Below are positions 7,799 through 15,548 of a DNA stretch of 64,000 nucleotides, in pieces. The DNA is from Actinocatenispora comari (GTDB taxonomy: Bacteria > Actinomycetota > Actinomycetes > Mycobacteriales > Micromonosporaceae). Each line of letters opens with the position of its first letter. The stretch's first letter is position 1. A program made the translations under genes and the position numbers. The notes beneath the pieces are model-generated. The model was not told the origin of the DNA, did no database searches, and saw only the letters and a list, made by a program, of their open reading frames with translations. The stretch lies in contig NZ_BOPO01000002.1 in assembly GCF_017312725.1 (NCBI RefSeq), positions 124,001-188,000 on the forward strand. The letters run 5' to 3'.

Positions 7799-8626
7799 TC
7801 AGTCCAGGAAACCGTTCAGGATGGCGAGGAAGCGGTCGGGGTCGTCGACCCACGGGTAGTGCCCGGCGCCCGGCTGCACCGCCAGCGCGCCGTGCGGGAA
7901 CAACCCGGCGTACTCGGCCATCGGCGCCGGCGGGCTGTTCATGTCGAACTCGCCGGCGAGCACCAGCACCGGCCCGCCGTACCCGGCGATCGCCGCCCGG
8001 GTGGCCGGCGGATCGAACGCGCCGTCGGCGAGGTACCCCTCGACCAGGTCCGGGTTGGTGTGCGGCCGGTTTCCCGGATGCTGGCGTGCAGCCTCGTCCC
8101 AGCGGCCCCAGAAGAACGGCGCGATCGCGTCCCGGTCCGGCTCGCCGCCCTCGACCGCGACGGTCAGCGCGGCGTACGCGGCCGGGTACCAGGGCTCGGC
8201 GCTGCGCTGCCGGGCCAGGTCGAGCCGCATCGCCGGAGTGATGTCGAGGCCGACCGCGCGCGGGCTCGGGCACACCAGCGCGAACCGCCGCACCCGCGCC
8301 GGGAACCGAGCCAGGTACTGCACCGCGATGTTGCCGCCGGCCGAGTGGCCGAGCAGGTCGACGCGGTCCAGCCCGAGATGGTCGCGGAGCGCCTCCAGGT
8401 CGTCGACCAGCCGGTCGCACCGGTACGAGGCGGGGTCGGCCGGGATCGCCGAACCGCCGGTGCCGCGCAGGTCCGGGACGATCACCCGGCGGTACCCGGA
8501 GAGTCCGCCCAGGTCGCCCAGGTAGACCGAGTCGGTCGGTCCGCCCGGCACGCACACCACCGGATCGCCGTCGCCGAGCACCCGGTAGGCGAGCCGGGTC
8601 CCGTCCGCCGCAGAGAAGGTAGCCAT
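7799..8626 (-). CDS. Alpha/beta hydrolase (proline iminopeptidase-like)
   Basis: 275 residues. The elbow LGHSAGGN puts the nucleophile at Ser95. VVCVPGGPTDSVYLGD is the HGGPG-like oxyanion loop seen in proline iminopeptidases (here PGGP), with DLRGTGGS next. The acid is in AGEFDMNSPP and the histidine in GAGHYPW near residue 253. Cytosolic, with no signal peptide. The product could be an aminopeptidase or an esterase. The ATG at 8626 has a CAGGAT box 7 nt upstream, so it may be leaderless. Confidence 0.88.
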   Translation of the reverse strand: MATFSAADGTRLAYRVLGDGDPVVCVPGGPTDSVYLGDLGGLSGYRRVIVPDLRGTGGSAIPADPASYRCDRLVDDLEALRDHLGLDRVDLLGHSAGGNIAVQYLARFPARVRRFALVCPSPRAVGLDITPAMRLDLARQRSAEPWYPAAYAALTVAVEGGEPDRDAIAPFFWGRWDEAARQHPGNRPHTNPDLVEGYLADGAFDPPATRAAIAGYGGPVLVLAGEFDMNSPPAPMAEYAGLFPHGALAVQPGAGHYPWVDDPDRFLAILNGFLD

Positions 8627-8712
8627 GCCACGGATCCTGCCAGCGAGCCCGTCCCGGCGTCGATCGCCCTGCGCCCCGTTCCAGGACCGCGTGCCGGAAC
8701 CCGGGCGCCCGG

Positions 8713-9243
8713 TCAGATCTGCCGCAGCCAGGCGGTGAACAGCAACGCGCCGGCCGCGCAGACCACCAGCGCCACCGGCACCGCCCAGACCGGGGTACGC
8801 CGTCCGGCCAGCGGCGCGGCGAGCTGCCGGTGCAGGCCGTCGAGGCCGGCGAGGACGAGCAGGCCGAGCGCCACGAACGGCAGGCCGATCGCGAAGTGCG
8901 CGGCCCACGCCCCGGCCAGCGTCGGACCACCCCAGGAGTGGTCGTACGGGCCGCGGTCGACCAGCCCGTAGCACAGCCCGCGCGCCACGCACAGCACCTC
9001 GGCCCCGACCGGGATCAGCGCCAGCACGCCGAGCACCACCGCGGTCAGGCTCGCCCAGATCCGTTGCCCCACACCGGATTCTGTAGCACCGGGACGCAGC
9101 ATCCTGGTGGCGAGGGCGGAGCGTCCGGCGAGGGTGGCGGCCAGCGCCACGAGCCCCCGCGGCAACAGCAGCGCGCCGCGACCGGCGGCGGCCGGTACCG
9201 AACGCAGGACACGGACCGGGGCGGGCGAGTACGTCGTCGTCAT
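8713..9243 (-). CDS. Unknown integral membrane protein
   Basis: 176 residues with three clear hydrophobic spans (about 63-83, 109-132, 150-172) and a basic N-terminal 50 residues. A cysteine-containing loop, LCVARGLCYGLVDRGPYDHSWGG, lies between spans 1 and 2. No family is recognised. The next gene downstream on the same strand is the hydrolase, 87 bp away. TACCGT lies 7 nt before the ATG. Confidence 0.7.
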   Translation of the reverse strand: MTTTYSPAPVRVLRSVPAAAGRGALLLPRGLVALAATLAGRSALATRMLRPGATESGVGQRIWASLTAVVLGVLALIPVGAEVLCVARGLCYGLVDRGPYDHSWGGPTLAGAWAAHFAIGLPFVALGLLVLAGLDGLHRQLAAPLAGRRTPVWAVPVALVVCAAGALLFTAWLRQI

Positions 9244-9250
9244 GACCGGG

Positions 9251-9256
9251 ACGGTA
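9251..9256 (-). promoter_or_regulatory. -10 box for leaderless membrane-protein mRNA
   Basis: TACCGT on the minus strand, 7 nt before the ATG at 9243. Confidence 0.5.
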
Positions 9257-9398
9257 GGGGCCGCCGGACGCCGCGGTCGTCGTACCGGGGAGCCATTCGC
9301 GACCCGTACCGGAGAGCGACACCTCGACGCGGCGCCACCGGTGGACAGCGCGCGATCACGGGCCGCCCGCCAGGCCCCGGGTGCCGGTCAGCGTCGCC

Positions 9399-9427
9399 TT
9401 GTCGGCGCTGTGGCCGCCTTGTACGCT
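9399..9427 (+). promoter_or_regulatory. Full promoter for a leaderless gene
   Basis: TTGTCG (9399-9404), a 17-bp spacer and TACGCT (9422-9427), then 6 nt to GTG at 9434. It is the clearest -35/-10 pair of the leaderless class in the window. Confidence 0.65.
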
Positions 9428-9433
9428 CACGCC

Positions 9434-10183
9434 GTGCATCCCCCTGCGCCCGGCACACCCGGCGATCCCGGCACCCCGCCCGCCCCCGGTGGCCCCGGCC
9501 CCGGTGCCCCCGGTACCACTCCCGGCCCGGTCGCCGCGCCCGGCCAGGTGCCGACGGCCGGCCGGACGCAGCCGCCGGCGGCCCGACCGGTGTGGGCGCT
9601 GGCCGGCATCGTGCCGGCGGCGTGGCTCGCGGTGTTCGCCGGCACGCTGGCGACCGGACGCACGCTGGAGACCATCACCCGGGACCTGGGGATGTCCAGC
9701 GGGCAGGGGCTGGCCCGGGTGATCCTGCCGTACCTGGTCGCGGCGGTCCTGCTGATCCCCGTCGGGTACCTGCTCGGCCGGCGGGCCCCGAACGCCGTCG
9801 CCCTGCCGGGCGTCGTACTGCTGGTGCTCGGCGTCGCCGTCACCGCGTTCGCCCCGGGTGCCACGGTGTTGACGGTGGCCCGGGTGCTGACCGGCCTCGG
9901 CGCCGGCGCGCTCGTCGGTACCGCGGCCGCACTGGTCGTCGGGGTCGCGCCGGCCACCCGGACGGTGCTGGCCGTCGTCGCCGGGGTCGGCGCCGTGCTC
10001 GCGGCGGTGTTCGGGGTCGTGCTGGGCGGCCTGTTCACCACCCAGCTGAGCTTCCGCACCGGCTTCCTGTTCGGGCTGGTCCTGGGCCTGGGCGTCGGGC
10101 TGGCGACGGCCGCCGTGGCGATCGCCGGGCTGGTCCGCCGCGCGCCCCGGCCGGTCGCCCCGGCGCCGACCTGGCCGGCCTGA
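9434..10183 (+). CDS. Six-span membrane protein resembling half an MFS transporter
   Basis: 249 residues. A Pro/Gly-rich N-terminal segment of about 50 residues is followed by six hydrophobic spans. GYLLGRRAPN after span 2 resembles MFS motif A, and ARVLTGLGAGALVG in span 4 resembles the MFS motif-B region, so it may be one six-helix half of a major-facilitator protein. No second half follows. GTG at 9434 is supported by the promoter geometry. The long upstream open frame is not read. Confidence 0.65.
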   Translation: MHPPAPGTPGDPGTPPAPGGPGPGAPGTTPGPVAAPGQVPTAGRTQPPAARPVWALAGIVPAAWLAVFAGTLATGRTLETITRDLGMSSGQGLARVILPYLVAAVLLIPVGYLLGRRAPNAVALPGVVLLVLGVAVTAFAPGATVLTVARVLTGLGAGALVGTAAALVVGVAPATRTVLAVVAGVGAVLAAVFGVVLGGLFTTQLSFRTGFLFGLVLGLGVGLATAAVAIAGLVRRAPRPVAPAPTWPA

Positions 10184-10212
10184 TCGCCGGCCGGCGCGAC
10201 GGCGAGCGGCGT

Positions 10213-10239
10213 CGGCGGCCGCATCCGGTGCGGCCGCCG
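10213..10239. terminator. Hairpin terminator
   Basis: CGGCGGCCGCA (10213-10223) and TGCGGCCGCCG (10229-10239) pair perfectly around TCCGG, 30 bp after the stop at 10183. Confidence 0.7.
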
Positions 10240-10258
10240 GCGGCGGGACCTCGATGCC

Positions 10259-10333
10259 GCGCGAGGACCTGACGCGCGAGGACCTGACGCGCGAGGACCT
10301 GACGCGCGAGGACCTGACGCGCGAGGACCTGAT
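10259..10333. repeat. Tandem repeat, 15-bp unit, five copies
   Basis: Five consecutive copies of GCGCGAGGACCTGAC (10259, 10274, 10289, 10304, 10319; the last ends in T). A sixth, diverged copy lies inside the acyl-CoA dehydrogenase gene at 10340-10354, where it encodes the C-terminal residues. The array therefore looks like an expansion of the gene's own 3' end. Confidence 0.9.
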
Positions 10334-11502
10334 CAGTGCTGCGCGAGGACCTGGCGGGCCATCACGACGCGCTGCACCTGGTTGGTGCCCTCGTAGATCT
10401 GGGTGATCTTGGCGTCGCGCATCATCCGCTCCAGCGGGTAGTCCTTGGTGTAGCCGTACCCGCCGAGCAGCTGCACCGCGTCGGTGGTGATCTCCATCGC
10501 GGCGTCCGACGCGTAGCACTTGGCGGCGGCACCGAAGAAGGTCAGGTCGGCGTCGCCACGCTCGGACTTGCCGGCCGCGGCATAGGTGATCTGCCGCGCC
10601 GCCTCCAGCTTCATCGCCATGTCGGCGAGCATGAACTGCACGCCCTGGAACTCGGCGATCGGCTTGCCGAACTGCTTGCGCTCCTTGACGTAGCCGGCGG
10701 CGTAGTCCAGCGCGCCCTGCGCGATGCCGAGCGCCTGCGCGGCGATGGTGACCCGGGTGTGGTCCAGGGTGCGCATCGCAGTCTTGAACCCCTCGCCCTC
10801 GACCCCGATGATCCGGTCGGCCGGGATCCGGACGTTGTCGAAGTACACCTCGCGGGTCGGCGAGCCCTTGATGCCCAGTTTGTGCTCCGGCGCGCCGAAA
10901 CTGACGCCCTCGTCGCCCTTCTCCACCACGAACGCGGAGATGCCCTTCGAGCGCTTCTCCGGGTCGGTGACCGCGAAGACCGTGTAGTACTCGGAGACAC
11001 CGGCGTTGGTGATCCACCGCTTGGCGCCGTTGAGCACCCAGAAGTCGCCGTCGCGCACCGCGCGGGTCTTCATCGACGCCGCGTCCGAGCCCGCCTCCGG
11101 CTCGGACAGGCAGTACGAGAACATCGCGTCGCCGCGCGCCACCGGCGGCAGGTACCGCTGCTTGAGCTTGTCGCTGCCGGCCAGCAGCAGCGGCATGGTG
11201 CCGAGCTTGTTCACCGCCGGGATCAGCGAGGACGAGGCGCAGGCGCGGGCCACCTCCTCGATCACGATCGCGGTGGCGAGCGCGTCGGCACCGGCCCCGC
11301 CGTACTCGGTGGGAATGTGCGGCGCGTGGAAGTCGCTGGCCCGCAGCGCGTCGTACGCTTCTTGCGGAAAGACGGACTTCTCGTCGACCTCGGCGGCGTG
11401 GGGCGCGACCTTGCCGTCACAGACGGCACGCACCGCCTCGCGGATCGTCTGGTGCTCCTCGGGCAGCTCGTACACCGCGAAATCCGGATTGTTCAGGCTC
11501 AT
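10333..11502 (-). CDS. Acyl-CoA dehydrogenase
   Basis: 389 residues, the normal length for the family. The signatures CLSEPEAGSDAASMKTRA (FAD/substrate region) and QLLGGYGYTKDYPLERMMRDAKITQIYEGTNQVQR are intact; the catalytic base is Glu371 in IYEGTN. It oxidises acyl-CoA to enoyl-CoA in the cytosol and passes electrons to ETF. The sequence is close to the conserved actinobacterial FadE25/AcdA branch. ATG at 11502 follows GGGAGCGAG. The 3' end abuts a tandem repeat derived from it. Confidence 0.95.
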   Translation of the reverse strand: MSLNNPDFAVYELPEEHQTIREAVRAVCDGKVAPHAAEVDEKSVFPQEAYDALRASDFHAPHIPTEYGGAGADALATAIVIEEVARACASSSLIPAVNKLGTMPLLLAGSDKLKQRYLPPVARGDAMFSYCLSEPEAGSDAASMKTRAVRDGDFWVLNGAKRWITNAGVSEYYTVFAVTDPEKRSKGISAFVVEKGDEGVSFGAPEHKLGIKGSPTREVYFDNVRIPADRIIGVEGEGFKTAMRTLDHTRVTIAAQALGIAQGALDYAAGYVKERKQFGKPIAEFQGVQFMLADMAMKLEAARQITYAAAGKSERGDADLTFFGAAAKCYASDAAMEITTDAVQLLGGYGYTKDYPLERMMRDAKITQIYEGTNQVQRVVMARQVLAQH

Positions 11503-11727
11503 GACTCGCTCCCGACTGGCCCGAGGCGTTCGCAGGCCACCGCATCCACATTGACCCCTGTGAGGATACCGACGAGTAGCATCCGCCGTCGGTCAGCACC
11601 GAGGCCAGGGCGCTATCCTCGCCGAGGCAGCGCGAAGCGGGCCGAAACGGCCAGGATATATCCGAAAAACAGCAACGATCTGCCACGATGACCCGGCGTC
11701 GGAGCGCCCTCGCGGAGCGGAGACAAC

Positions 11728-13161
11728 GTGACCGTCCAGTACCCCAGCACGTCACCGGTGCAGCCGCAAGCGACGAGCACCCCGCCGTCCGGCGCGCCCA
11801 AGCCGCGGCTGACCTTCCTCGGCTGCGGCTACCTCGGATCGACCTACGCGGCGTGTTTCGCCGAGCTGGGCTACGAGGTGCTCGGCGTCGACATCGACGA
11901 GGCGAAGATCGCCAAGCTGTCCGCCGGGGAGAACCCGATCCACGAGCCCGGCCTCGACGAGCTGCTCAAACACAACCTGGAGAGCGGCCGCCTGAAGTTC
12001 ACCACCTCGTACGCGCAGGCCGCCGAGTTCGGCGACGTGCACTTCATCTGCGTCGACACCCCGCAGCGCGCCGACGGTGAGGCCGCCGACCTGTCGTACG
12101 TGGAGTCGGTCGTCACCACGCTCGCGCCGCACCTGACCCGCCGCACCCTGATCGTCGGCAAGTCCACCGTCCCGGTCGGTACCGCGAACTGGGTCGAGGA
12201 GCTGGCCTGCAAGCACGCACCGGACGGGGTCGACGTGCAGATCGCCTGGAGCCCGGAGTTCCTGCGCGAGGGGTTCGCCTGCGAGGACGTGCTGCGCCCC
12301 AACCGGGTCGTGTTCGGCGTCAAGTCCGACTGGGCCCGCCAGATGCTGTACGCGGCGCACAAGGCGCTGTTCGAGCTGGCCGCCACCGAGGACCGCGAGG
12401 TGCCGGTCGTGGTCACCGACTACGCCACCGCCGAGCTGGTCAAGGTCGCCGCGAACGCGTTCCTCGCCACCAAGATCTCGTTCATCAACGCGATGGCCGA
12501 GGTGTGCGAGGCCGCCGGCGCCGACGTGACGCTGCTGGCCAAGTCGATCGGGTACGACTCCCGGATCGGCAACAAGTTCCTCCGCGCCGGGATCGGCTTC
12601 GGCGGCGGCTGCCTGCCCAAGGACATCCGCGCCTTCCAGGCCCGCGCCCAGGAGATCGGCGCCGGCGAGGCGCTGCGCTTCCTGCACGAGGTCGACCTGG
12701 TCAACCAGCGCCGCCGCAACCGGGTGCTCGCGCTCGCCGCGGACCTGCTCGACCGGCCGCTCGGCCCGGCCGGCCCCGACCTCGCCGGCGTGCGGATCGC
12801 GGTGCTCGGCGCGGCGTTCAAGCCCAACACCGACGACGTGCGCAACTCGCCCGGCCTCGCCGTGGCCAAGGCGCTGGCCAAGGCCAACGCCGACATCGTC
12901 ATCTACGATCCCGAGGCCACCAAGAACGCCCGCCGCGAGCTGCCCGACGTCGAGTACGTCACCTCGCTCACCGAGGCGGTCACCGGCGCCGACCTGACCT
13001 GCGTGGTCACCGCCTGGGACGAGTTCCGCCGGGCCGACCCGCACGCGATCGGCGAGCTCGCCAGCGCACGCCGGATCATCGACGGGATGAACTGCCTCGA
13101 CCACGCGTCGTGGATCGCCGCCGGCTGGGACTACCGCGGCATGGGCCGCCCGATCCTGTGA
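11728..13161 (+). CDS. ugd: UDP-glucose 6-dehydrogenase
   Basis: 477 residues. NAD binding: LTFLGCGYLGSTYAACFAELGYEVLGVDID. Catalytic cysteine: Cys295 in GFGGGCLPKD. Central helix and UDP-binding domain: GAAFKPNTDDVRNSPG. It oxidises UDP-glucose to UDP-glucuronate for surface glycans. A Pro/Ser/Thr-rich N-terminal extension of about 25 residues precedes the Rossmann fold. It starts at GTG 11728. Its TGA overlaps the GTG of the next gene, so the two are cotranscribed. Confidence 0.94.
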   Translation: MTVQYPSTSPVQPQATSTPPSGAPKPRLTFLGCGYLGSTYAACFAELGYEVLGVDIDEAKIAKLSAGENPIHEPGLDELLKHNLESGRLKFTTSYAQAAEFGDVHFICVDTPQRADGEAADLSYVESVVTTLAPHLTRRTLIVGKSTVPVGTANWVEELACKHAPDGVDVQIAWSPEFLREGFACEDVLRPNRVVFGVKSDWARQMLYAAHKALFELAATEDREVPVVVTDYATAELVKVAANAFLATKISFINAMAEVCEAAGADVTLLAKSIGYDSRIGNKFLRAGIGFGGGCLPKDIRAFQARAQEIGAGEALRFLHEVDLVNQRRRNRVLALAADLLDRPLGPAGPDLAGVRIAVLGAAFKPNTDDVRNSPGLAVAKALAKANADIVIYDPEATKNARRELPDVEYVTSLTEAVTGADLTCVVTAWDEFRRADPHAIGELASARRIIDGMNCLDHASWIAAGWDYRGMGRPIL

Positions 13162-13568
13162 CCTCCCGTTACCAGGACCCCGCCACCATCGCCCGCGTGC
13201 TCGACGCGAACACCTGGGCGGTGGTCGGGCTCACCGACAACCCGGCCCGCACCGCGTACCGGATCGCGCAGGTGCTGCTCGACCGCGGCAAGCACGTCAT
13301 CGCGGTCAACCCGCGCGGCGAGTCGGTGCTCGGCTGCCCCGGGGTCACCTCGCTCGACGAGATCGACGAACCGATCGACGTGGTCGACATCTTCCGCCGC
13401 TCCGAGCAGGCCGGTACGCACGTGGACGAGGCGATCGCCGCCGGCGCCGGCGCGGTCTGGCTGCAGCTCGGCGTGATCGACGAGGCGGCCGCCGGCCGGG
13501 CCGCGGCGGCCGGCCTGTCCGTCGTCATGGACACCTGCCCCGCCATCGAATGGTCCCGGCACCGCTGA
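13158..13568 (+). CDS. CoA-binding domain protein (YccU-like)
   Basis: 136 residues: a single Rossmann-type CoA-binding domain. NTWAVVGLTDNPARTAYRIAQVLLDRGKHVIAVNPRG is the nucleotide loop, IDVVDIFRRSE the middle strand, and AVWLQLGVIDEAA with VVMDTCPAIEW the end of the fold. It matches the YccU family. The partner enzyme is unknown. GTG at 13158 shares GTGA with the ugd stop, giving translational coupling; a hairpin ends the unit. Confidence 0.9.
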   Translation: MTSRYQDPATIARVLDANTWAVVGLTDNPARTAYRIAQVLLDRGKHVIAVNPRGESVLGCPGVTSLDEIDEPIDVVDIFRRSEQAGTHVDEAIAAGAGAVWLQLGVIDEAAAGRAAAAGLSVVMDTCPAIEWSRHR

Positions 13569-13575
13569 CGCTCGC

Positions 13576-13596
13576 GCGGCGGGCCGGACCCGCCGC
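13576..13596 (+). terminator. Hairpin terminator of the ugd operon
   Basis: GCGGCGGG (13576-13583) pairs with CCCGCCGC (13589-13596) around a 5-nt loop, 8 bp after the stop. Confidence 0.65.
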
Positions 13597-13734
13597 GGGT
13601 GTCGCCCCGCCGTAACCGGAGCAGCGCCCCGGTCCCGAACATCCGATACCTGCCCTTCCATGGCTGCGCGGCGGTGTGTTCCGGGTCGCGTTCCGGGGCG
13701 GAATGGGCACCGGTGTTGGCGGGTTGGTGGTTAC

Positions 13735-14499
13735 ATGCGGGTGTTTGGCGGGCGGGCCCGGGCCGGGCTGATGCGGTTGGACGACGTGCTGACCGCGCTG
13801 GGCCCCGACGGCGTGATGGAGCAGCGGGTGGCCGACGTGCCGCTGACCCAGGTGGTCGGCACGGTCGACCGGGCCAACGACTTCGACGAGGAGTTCCGGC
13901 TGGTCAGCAGCCACCTGCAGCGGCGCTGGCGGAGCCTCGCCGACGCCATGGCGACCGGCGTGGAGCCGCCGCCGGTCGAGCTGATCCAGCTCGGCGAGCT
14001 GTACTTCGTGGCCGACGGGCACCACCGGGTCTCGGTGGCCCGCGAGCTGGGCCGGCTGGTGATCACCGCCCGGATCCGCCGGATCTGCACCATCGCGTAC
14101 GGGATGGCCTGCCTGCGCGCCGCCGACCTGGCGAGCAAGCGGGCGGAGCTTGCGTTCCTGCGCCGGATCCCGCTGCCGCAGCCGGTACGCACCCAGCTGT
14201 GGCTGGACACCCCGGCGGAGTGGCTGCGGCTGGCCGACGCCGCGCAGTCCTGGGCGCTGGATCGCACGCTGGCCGGTCGACCGCCGGCCGACCGGCAGGA
14301 ACTGGCCGCGGACTGGTGGGCCGAGGAGGTCGCCCCGGTGTTGGAGCGGCTGCGCGCCGCCGGGTACGGGCTGGACCTGCGCGACGTCCAGCTGTACGCG
14401 ACGGCGCTGGCGCTGCGGGACCGCCGGGGCGCCGCGGCCTGGCCGGCCGACCTCGCCGAGCTCTGGCCGGCCCCGCGGCGTACCCGCTTGTTCCGCTGA
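13735..14499 (+). CDS. Protein with ParB/Srx-like N-terminal motif
   Basis: 254 residues. The segment VPPVELIQLGELYFVADGHHRVSVARELG (about residues 80-107) carries the DGHHR motif of ParB/sulfiredoxin-fold nuclease domains. No helix-turn-helix follows, so it is not a chromosome-partition ParB. The C-terminal 120 residues are helical and unassigned. ATG at 13735 begins MRVFGGRARAG; upstream in-frame codons lack a ribosome site. It may be an NTPase or nuclease-like housekeeping protein; function unknown. Confidence 0.7.
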   Translation: MRVFGGRARAGLMRLDDVLTALGPDGVMEQRVADVPLTQVVGTVDRANDFDEEFRLVSSHLQRRWRSLADAMATGVEPPPVELIQLGELYFVADGHHRVSVARELGRLVITARIRRICTIAYGMACLRAADLASKRAELAFLRRIPLPQPVRTQLWLDTPAEWLRLADAAQSWALDRTLAGRPPADRQELAADWWAEEVAPVLERLRAAGYGLDLRDVQLYATALALRDRRGAAAWPADLAELWPAPRRTRLFR

Positions 14500-14543
14500 C
14501 CTCGGCGGCCCCGAGAACCGCCCGATCGCCGCCCGCCGGCGGC

Positions 14544-15149
14544 TCAGACGAGCCGCTTGCCGGTGTACGCGTCGTAGACGGCGCGCTCGCCCAGCGGGCT
14601 CGCCAACCGCAGGGTCGCGGTGTGGTCGCAGTGGGCCCGGCAGAGGATCGGGGTGTGCGCGCAGGTGACCCGGCCGGGCGCGGCGGTGCTGTCCTGCGAC
14701 ATCCAGACCGCGAACTGACCGCTCACGAGCGTGTGGTGGCCGCGCCACTGCTCCCCGCAGGACTGGTTGCTCTGCCAGTACGTGAGGGTCAGGGTGCGCC
14801 GGTCCGACGAGACGACGGCCTTGGTCACCGAGACGCCCTTGTGCTGGGCCCGGATGCTCGACGGCGGCTTGTCCCCGAAGGGCGGCGGCGTCGGCGTCGA
14901 CCGCGGCATGCCGCTCTGCGCCGAACCCCGACTCGGCTGCGCTGCCCGGGACCTGCTCGGGCGCGCACTCGGTCCTGGCGACCGTGAACCGGCGGTCGGG
15001 GTCGCGCTCGCGGAGACCTCGGTACTCGCGTCGGACGCCGGTCGCGCGGCATCGGTGCCCTGCTGACAGCCGGCCAGCCCGACCGCACCTGCCACCAGCA
15101 CGGCCACGGAAAGTCCACGCAGGACTCGGTGCATCGTGTGTACTCCCAT
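14544..15149 (-). CDS. Putative lipoprotein with Ser/Pro-rich linker
   Basis: 201 residues. A signal peptide ends in the lipobox VGLAGC with the lipid-modified Cys28. A Ser/Thr/Pro-rich linker follows (about 30-90), then a small extracellular domain with five cysteines (NQSCGEQW, VTCAHTPILCRAHCDH), which could form disulphides. The ATG at 15149 has GAGGAACC upstream; the ATG at 15134 is the alternative. Exported and tethered outside the membrane; the binding partner is unknown. Confidence 0.8.
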   Translation of the reverse strand: MGVHTMHRVLRGLSVAVLVAGAVGLAGCQQGTDAARPASDASTEVSASATPTAGSRSPGPSARPSRSRAAQPSRGSAQSGMPRSTPTPPPFGDKPPSSIRAQHKGVSVTKAVVSSDRRTLTLTYWQSNQSCGEQWRGHHTLVSGQFAVWMSQDSTAAPGRVTCAHTPILCRAHCDHTATLRLASPLGERAVYDAYTGKRLV

Positions 15150-15398
15150 CGGTTCCTCGTCGTCGTGCGACTGCCCACCGAACCGCATCGGCGGTGGGCA
15201 GCTCGAAACGTAACGACGGTCGCCGGTTCGCGATATGGACCAAAGTCCCGGCAATCGATTATTTGATTCCGGCGCCGATTCCCGAAATTTGACAACGGTC
15301 GGTATCGTCGAATCGCGCGAGCATAACCGCAGCTCAGCGCGGTGCGCGCCCACTTCTTGCCGCCGGTTGGCGCCGTCACCAGGTGTTGCACAACCGGT

Positions 15399-15424
15399 GA
15401 TCGCCGACCCCGGGGGCGGCGATC
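15399..15424. promoter_or_regulatory. Inverted repeat upstream of the XRE/HEAT-like regulator
   Basis: GATCGCCG (15399-15406) and CGGCGATC (15417-15424), perfect 8-bp arms around a 10-nt GC core. Candidate operator or terminator. Confidence 0.45.
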
Positions 15425-15452
15425 GAAACCATTCCGGCACCCGGCGAGAATG

Positions 15453-15478
15453 CCGATGGAAACGATACCGTCCATCGG
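15453..15478. promoter_or_regulatory. Second inverted repeat upstream of the XRE/HEAT-like regulator
   Basis: CCGATGGA (15453-15460) and TCCATCGG (15471-15478), perfect arms around AACGATACCG, 71 bp before the GTG at 15549. Candidate autoregulatory site. Confidence 0.45.
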
Positions 15479-15548
15479 CTCCGACCGTCGGTTTGCATCG
15501 GCTGCATATCCTCGCGACGCGGCGCGACCACGAGGTGGGGGAGGTCGG

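Larger units (their letters stand above)
15150..15548. other. 399-bp intergenic region with two strong palindromes
   Basis: No gene is seen. The left half contains the least GC-rich DNA of the region (around 15240-15320) with a TTGACA box at about 15289. The right half holds two separate inverted repeats, annotated individually. It serves divergent promoters for the lipoprotein and the regulator at 15549. Confidence 0.6.

Noticed and set aside
10259-10333. Origin- or attachment-like iteron array
   Set aside because: The unit matches the 3' end of the adjacent gene, so local duplication explains it; no AT-rich region or integrase is near.
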